DNA of 64,000 bases from Streptomyces camponoticapitis (GTDB lineage: Bacteria > Actinomycetota > Actinomycetes > Streptomycetales > Streptomycetaceae): assembly GCF_014646115.1 (NCBI RefSeq), contig NZ_BMMV01000011.1, positions 176,633 through 240,632 on the forward strand, given 5' to 3'. A model generated the notes under the pieces. The model was given only the letters and a program-made list of their open reading frames with translations, had not been told where the DNA came from and made no database searches. This document shows, in pieces, positions 62,737 through 64,000 of the stretch (its first letter is position 1; each line of letters starts with the position of its first letter). Made by a program: the position numbers and the translations under genes.

Positions 62737-64000
62737 GTGCCGGAACTCGTACTTGAATTGAACGGAAGGACCTGGACGCTCGACCAGTCCAGGTCGTACA
62801 GCCTGGGGCGTGATCCGCAGGGCGACTTGGTGATCGACGACGCGCGTGTCTCGTGGCGTCACGCCACCATCAGCTGGGGGGGCCGTAGTTGGGTAATTGA
62901 GGACCACGGCAGCACCAACGGCACTTATGTGCAGGGCCAGCGGATCCACCAGTTGGAAATCGGTCCCGGTACCGCCGTGCATCTCGGCAATGCGACCGAC
63001 GGACCGCGGCTGAGTCTCAACGGCGCGGCAGCGCCCCAGACGCCGCAGGCGCAGCACGCGCAGGCGCAGCACGCGCCCGCGCAGCCGCAACCGCAGGGCG
63101 GGCCCGGCTGGACCCCTCAGCAGCAGCCTCCTCAGCAGCAGGGCTGGCCGCCGCAGCAACAGCAGCCGCCCCAGCAACAGCAGCAACAGCAGCCTGGCTA
63201 CGTACCGTCGCAGCACAGAGGGCCGGGGGGCCCCGCGCCCGGCGGTCCCGGTGGTCATGGCGGTCCCGGATCCGGTGGCGCGGCGGGGGCCCCACCGGTG
63301 TACGGGGACCGCAGCCCGACCACCTTCCACCAGGTGGCTCTCGGCCGGGTGATGCGCATCGGCCGTGCGCTGGAGAACGAACTGGTCGTCTCCGACCTCC
63401 AGGTCTCCCGTCTGCACGCCGAGTTCACCTCGACGCCCGACGGCCGTTTCCAGATCCGCGACCTCGGATCCCACAACGGCACGTACGTCAACGGTCAGCC
63501 GATGGCCAAGTCCGGAACGGCGCTCCTCGGCCCGAACGACATCGTGGGCGTCGGTCACTCGACCTTCCGCCTCGTCGGCGACCGGCTGGAAGAGTTCGTC
63601 GACACCGGTGAGGTCTCGTTCTCCGCCCGCCACCTCACGGTGACGGTCGACGGCGGCAAGCAGATCCTCAAGGACGTCTCCTTCGGTGTCCCCGAGAAGT
63701 CGCTGATCGCGGTCATCGGCCCCTCGGGCTCCGGAAAGTCCACGCTCCTCAAGGCGCTCACCGGCTACCGGCCCGCCAACGAGGGCGACGTCCTGTACGA
63801 CAACAGGAATCTGTACAAGCAATTCGCCGAGCTGCGCCAGCGCATCGGTCTGGTCCCGCAGGACGACATCCTGCACAAGGAGCTGACCGTACGGAAGGCG
63901 CTCAAGTACGCCGCCAAGCTCCGGTTCCCCGGTGACACCGCCGAGTCCGAGCGCGAGGCCCGTATCGACGAGGTGCTTCGCGAACTCAAGCTCGACATCC
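62737..64000 (+). CDS. Double-FHA ABC transporter ATPase (5' part; cut by window edge)
   Basis: 421 residues visible from GTG 62737. FHA domain 1 (about 20-75) has SLGRDPQGDLVIDDARVSWR and HGSTNGTYVQG; FHA domain 2 (about 200-265) has MRIGRALENELVVSDLQVSR and GSHNGTYVNG. A Gln/Pro-rich low-complexity linker (about 90-160) with tandem CAG-type codons joins them. From about 295 an ABC ATPase begins with Walker A IGPSGSGKSTLLKALTGY at 327-344 and the Q-loop LVPQDDIL. Homologues continue into an ABC-2 permease and are controlled by Ser/Thr kinases. The 3' part is outside the window. Confidence 0.92.
   Translation, partial: MPELVLELNGRTWTLDQSRSYSLGRDPQGDLVIDDARVSWRHATISWGGRSWVIEDHGSTNGTYVQGQRIHQLEIGPGTAVHLGNATDGPRLSLNGAAAPQTPQAQHAQAQHAPAQPQPQGGPGWTPQQQPPQQQGWPPQQQQPPQQQQQQQPGYVPSQHRGPGGPAPGGPGGHGGPGSGGAAGAPPVYGDRSPTTFHQVALGRVMRIGRALENELVVSDLQVSRLHAEFTSTPDGRFQIRDLGSHNGTYVNGQPMAKSGTALLGPNDIVGVGHSTFRLVGDRLEEFVDTGEVSFSARHLTVTVDGGKQILKDVSFGVPEKSLIAVIGPSGSGKSTLLKALTGYRPANEGDVLYDNRNLYKQFAELRQRIGLVPQDDILHKELTVRKALKYAAKLRFPGDTAESEREARIDEVLRELKLDI

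Noticed and set aside
63041..63210. CAG-rich stretch as microsatellite or CRISPR-like array
   Set aside because: The repeats are short, in frame, and encode a Gln/Pro linker between two FHA domains; no spacer-repeat pattern exists.

Overview
The window is about 72% G+C, uses GTG and TTG starts freely, contains no insertion sequence, phage or CRISPR, and carries typical Streptomyces chromosomal genes (SapB-like secretion aside: sortase LAETG protein, DUF3099, Asp23/AmaP, 6C RNA). I read it as a core chromosomal segment of a Streptomyces species. From memory the order resembles the serB to ect region of S. coelicolor, but that was not checked.

Layout. 1-2760 (minus): ectABCD, the ectoine/5-hydroxyectoine osmolyte operon, with ectD cut by the window edge. 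3085-5405: a class V aminotransferase divergent from an amidohydrolase. 5655-6581: a sortase-anchored surface protein. 6645-25292 (minus): a large corrin/cobalamin cluster (cobD-cobQ-cobN-chlID-cobO-cobB-cobI, then cobM-cobL-cbiG/cobJ-cobH-cbiX-cobC), nearly all genes joined by 4-bp start/stop overlaps, led by a cobalamin riboswitch at 25426-25522. A ZIP metal transporter on the plus strand splits the cluster in two. 25947-27499: Pit phosphate transporter and a small membrane partner behind a PhoP-box-like repeat. 27737-35136: aldolase, hydrolase, a leucine-rich unknown protein, VOC protein, an ABC-F ATPase with a leaderless mini-ORF in front, a small HTH protein and a crotonase.

35344-38501: an Asp23/AmaP-type envelope-stress operon. 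38613-43429 (minus): SDR, GH15 trehalase/glucoamylase, SURF1, zinc-ribbon protein, DEDDh exonuclease with BRCT. 43632-45124: fatty-acid-hydroxylase-type membrane protein and YhhN lysoplasmalogenase. 45174-48959: secreted subtilisin, then DUF485/ActP acetate uptake. 49171-55533: moaA, a 6C small RNA, DUF3099, tyrS and the TldD/TldE protease pair. 55724-57218: fabG-fabI. 57369-64000: secreted protein, FCD regulator with MFS transporter and a 38-residue partner, SixA, SerB, and the start of a double-FHA ABC transporter.

Most of the window is well-known housekeeping metabolism. I found no clear new multi-gene system. The best leads are at the level of DNA and RNA architecture: the cob operon interrupted by an antisense ZIP gene, Streptomyces GC-rich repeats inserted into coding or coupling sites (cobB, chlID-cobN, tldD-tldE), a duplicated start/stop junction that made a 29-codon mini-ORF, the 6C RNA, the leaderless mini-ORF before the ABC-F gene, and several clean inverted repeats in promoters.
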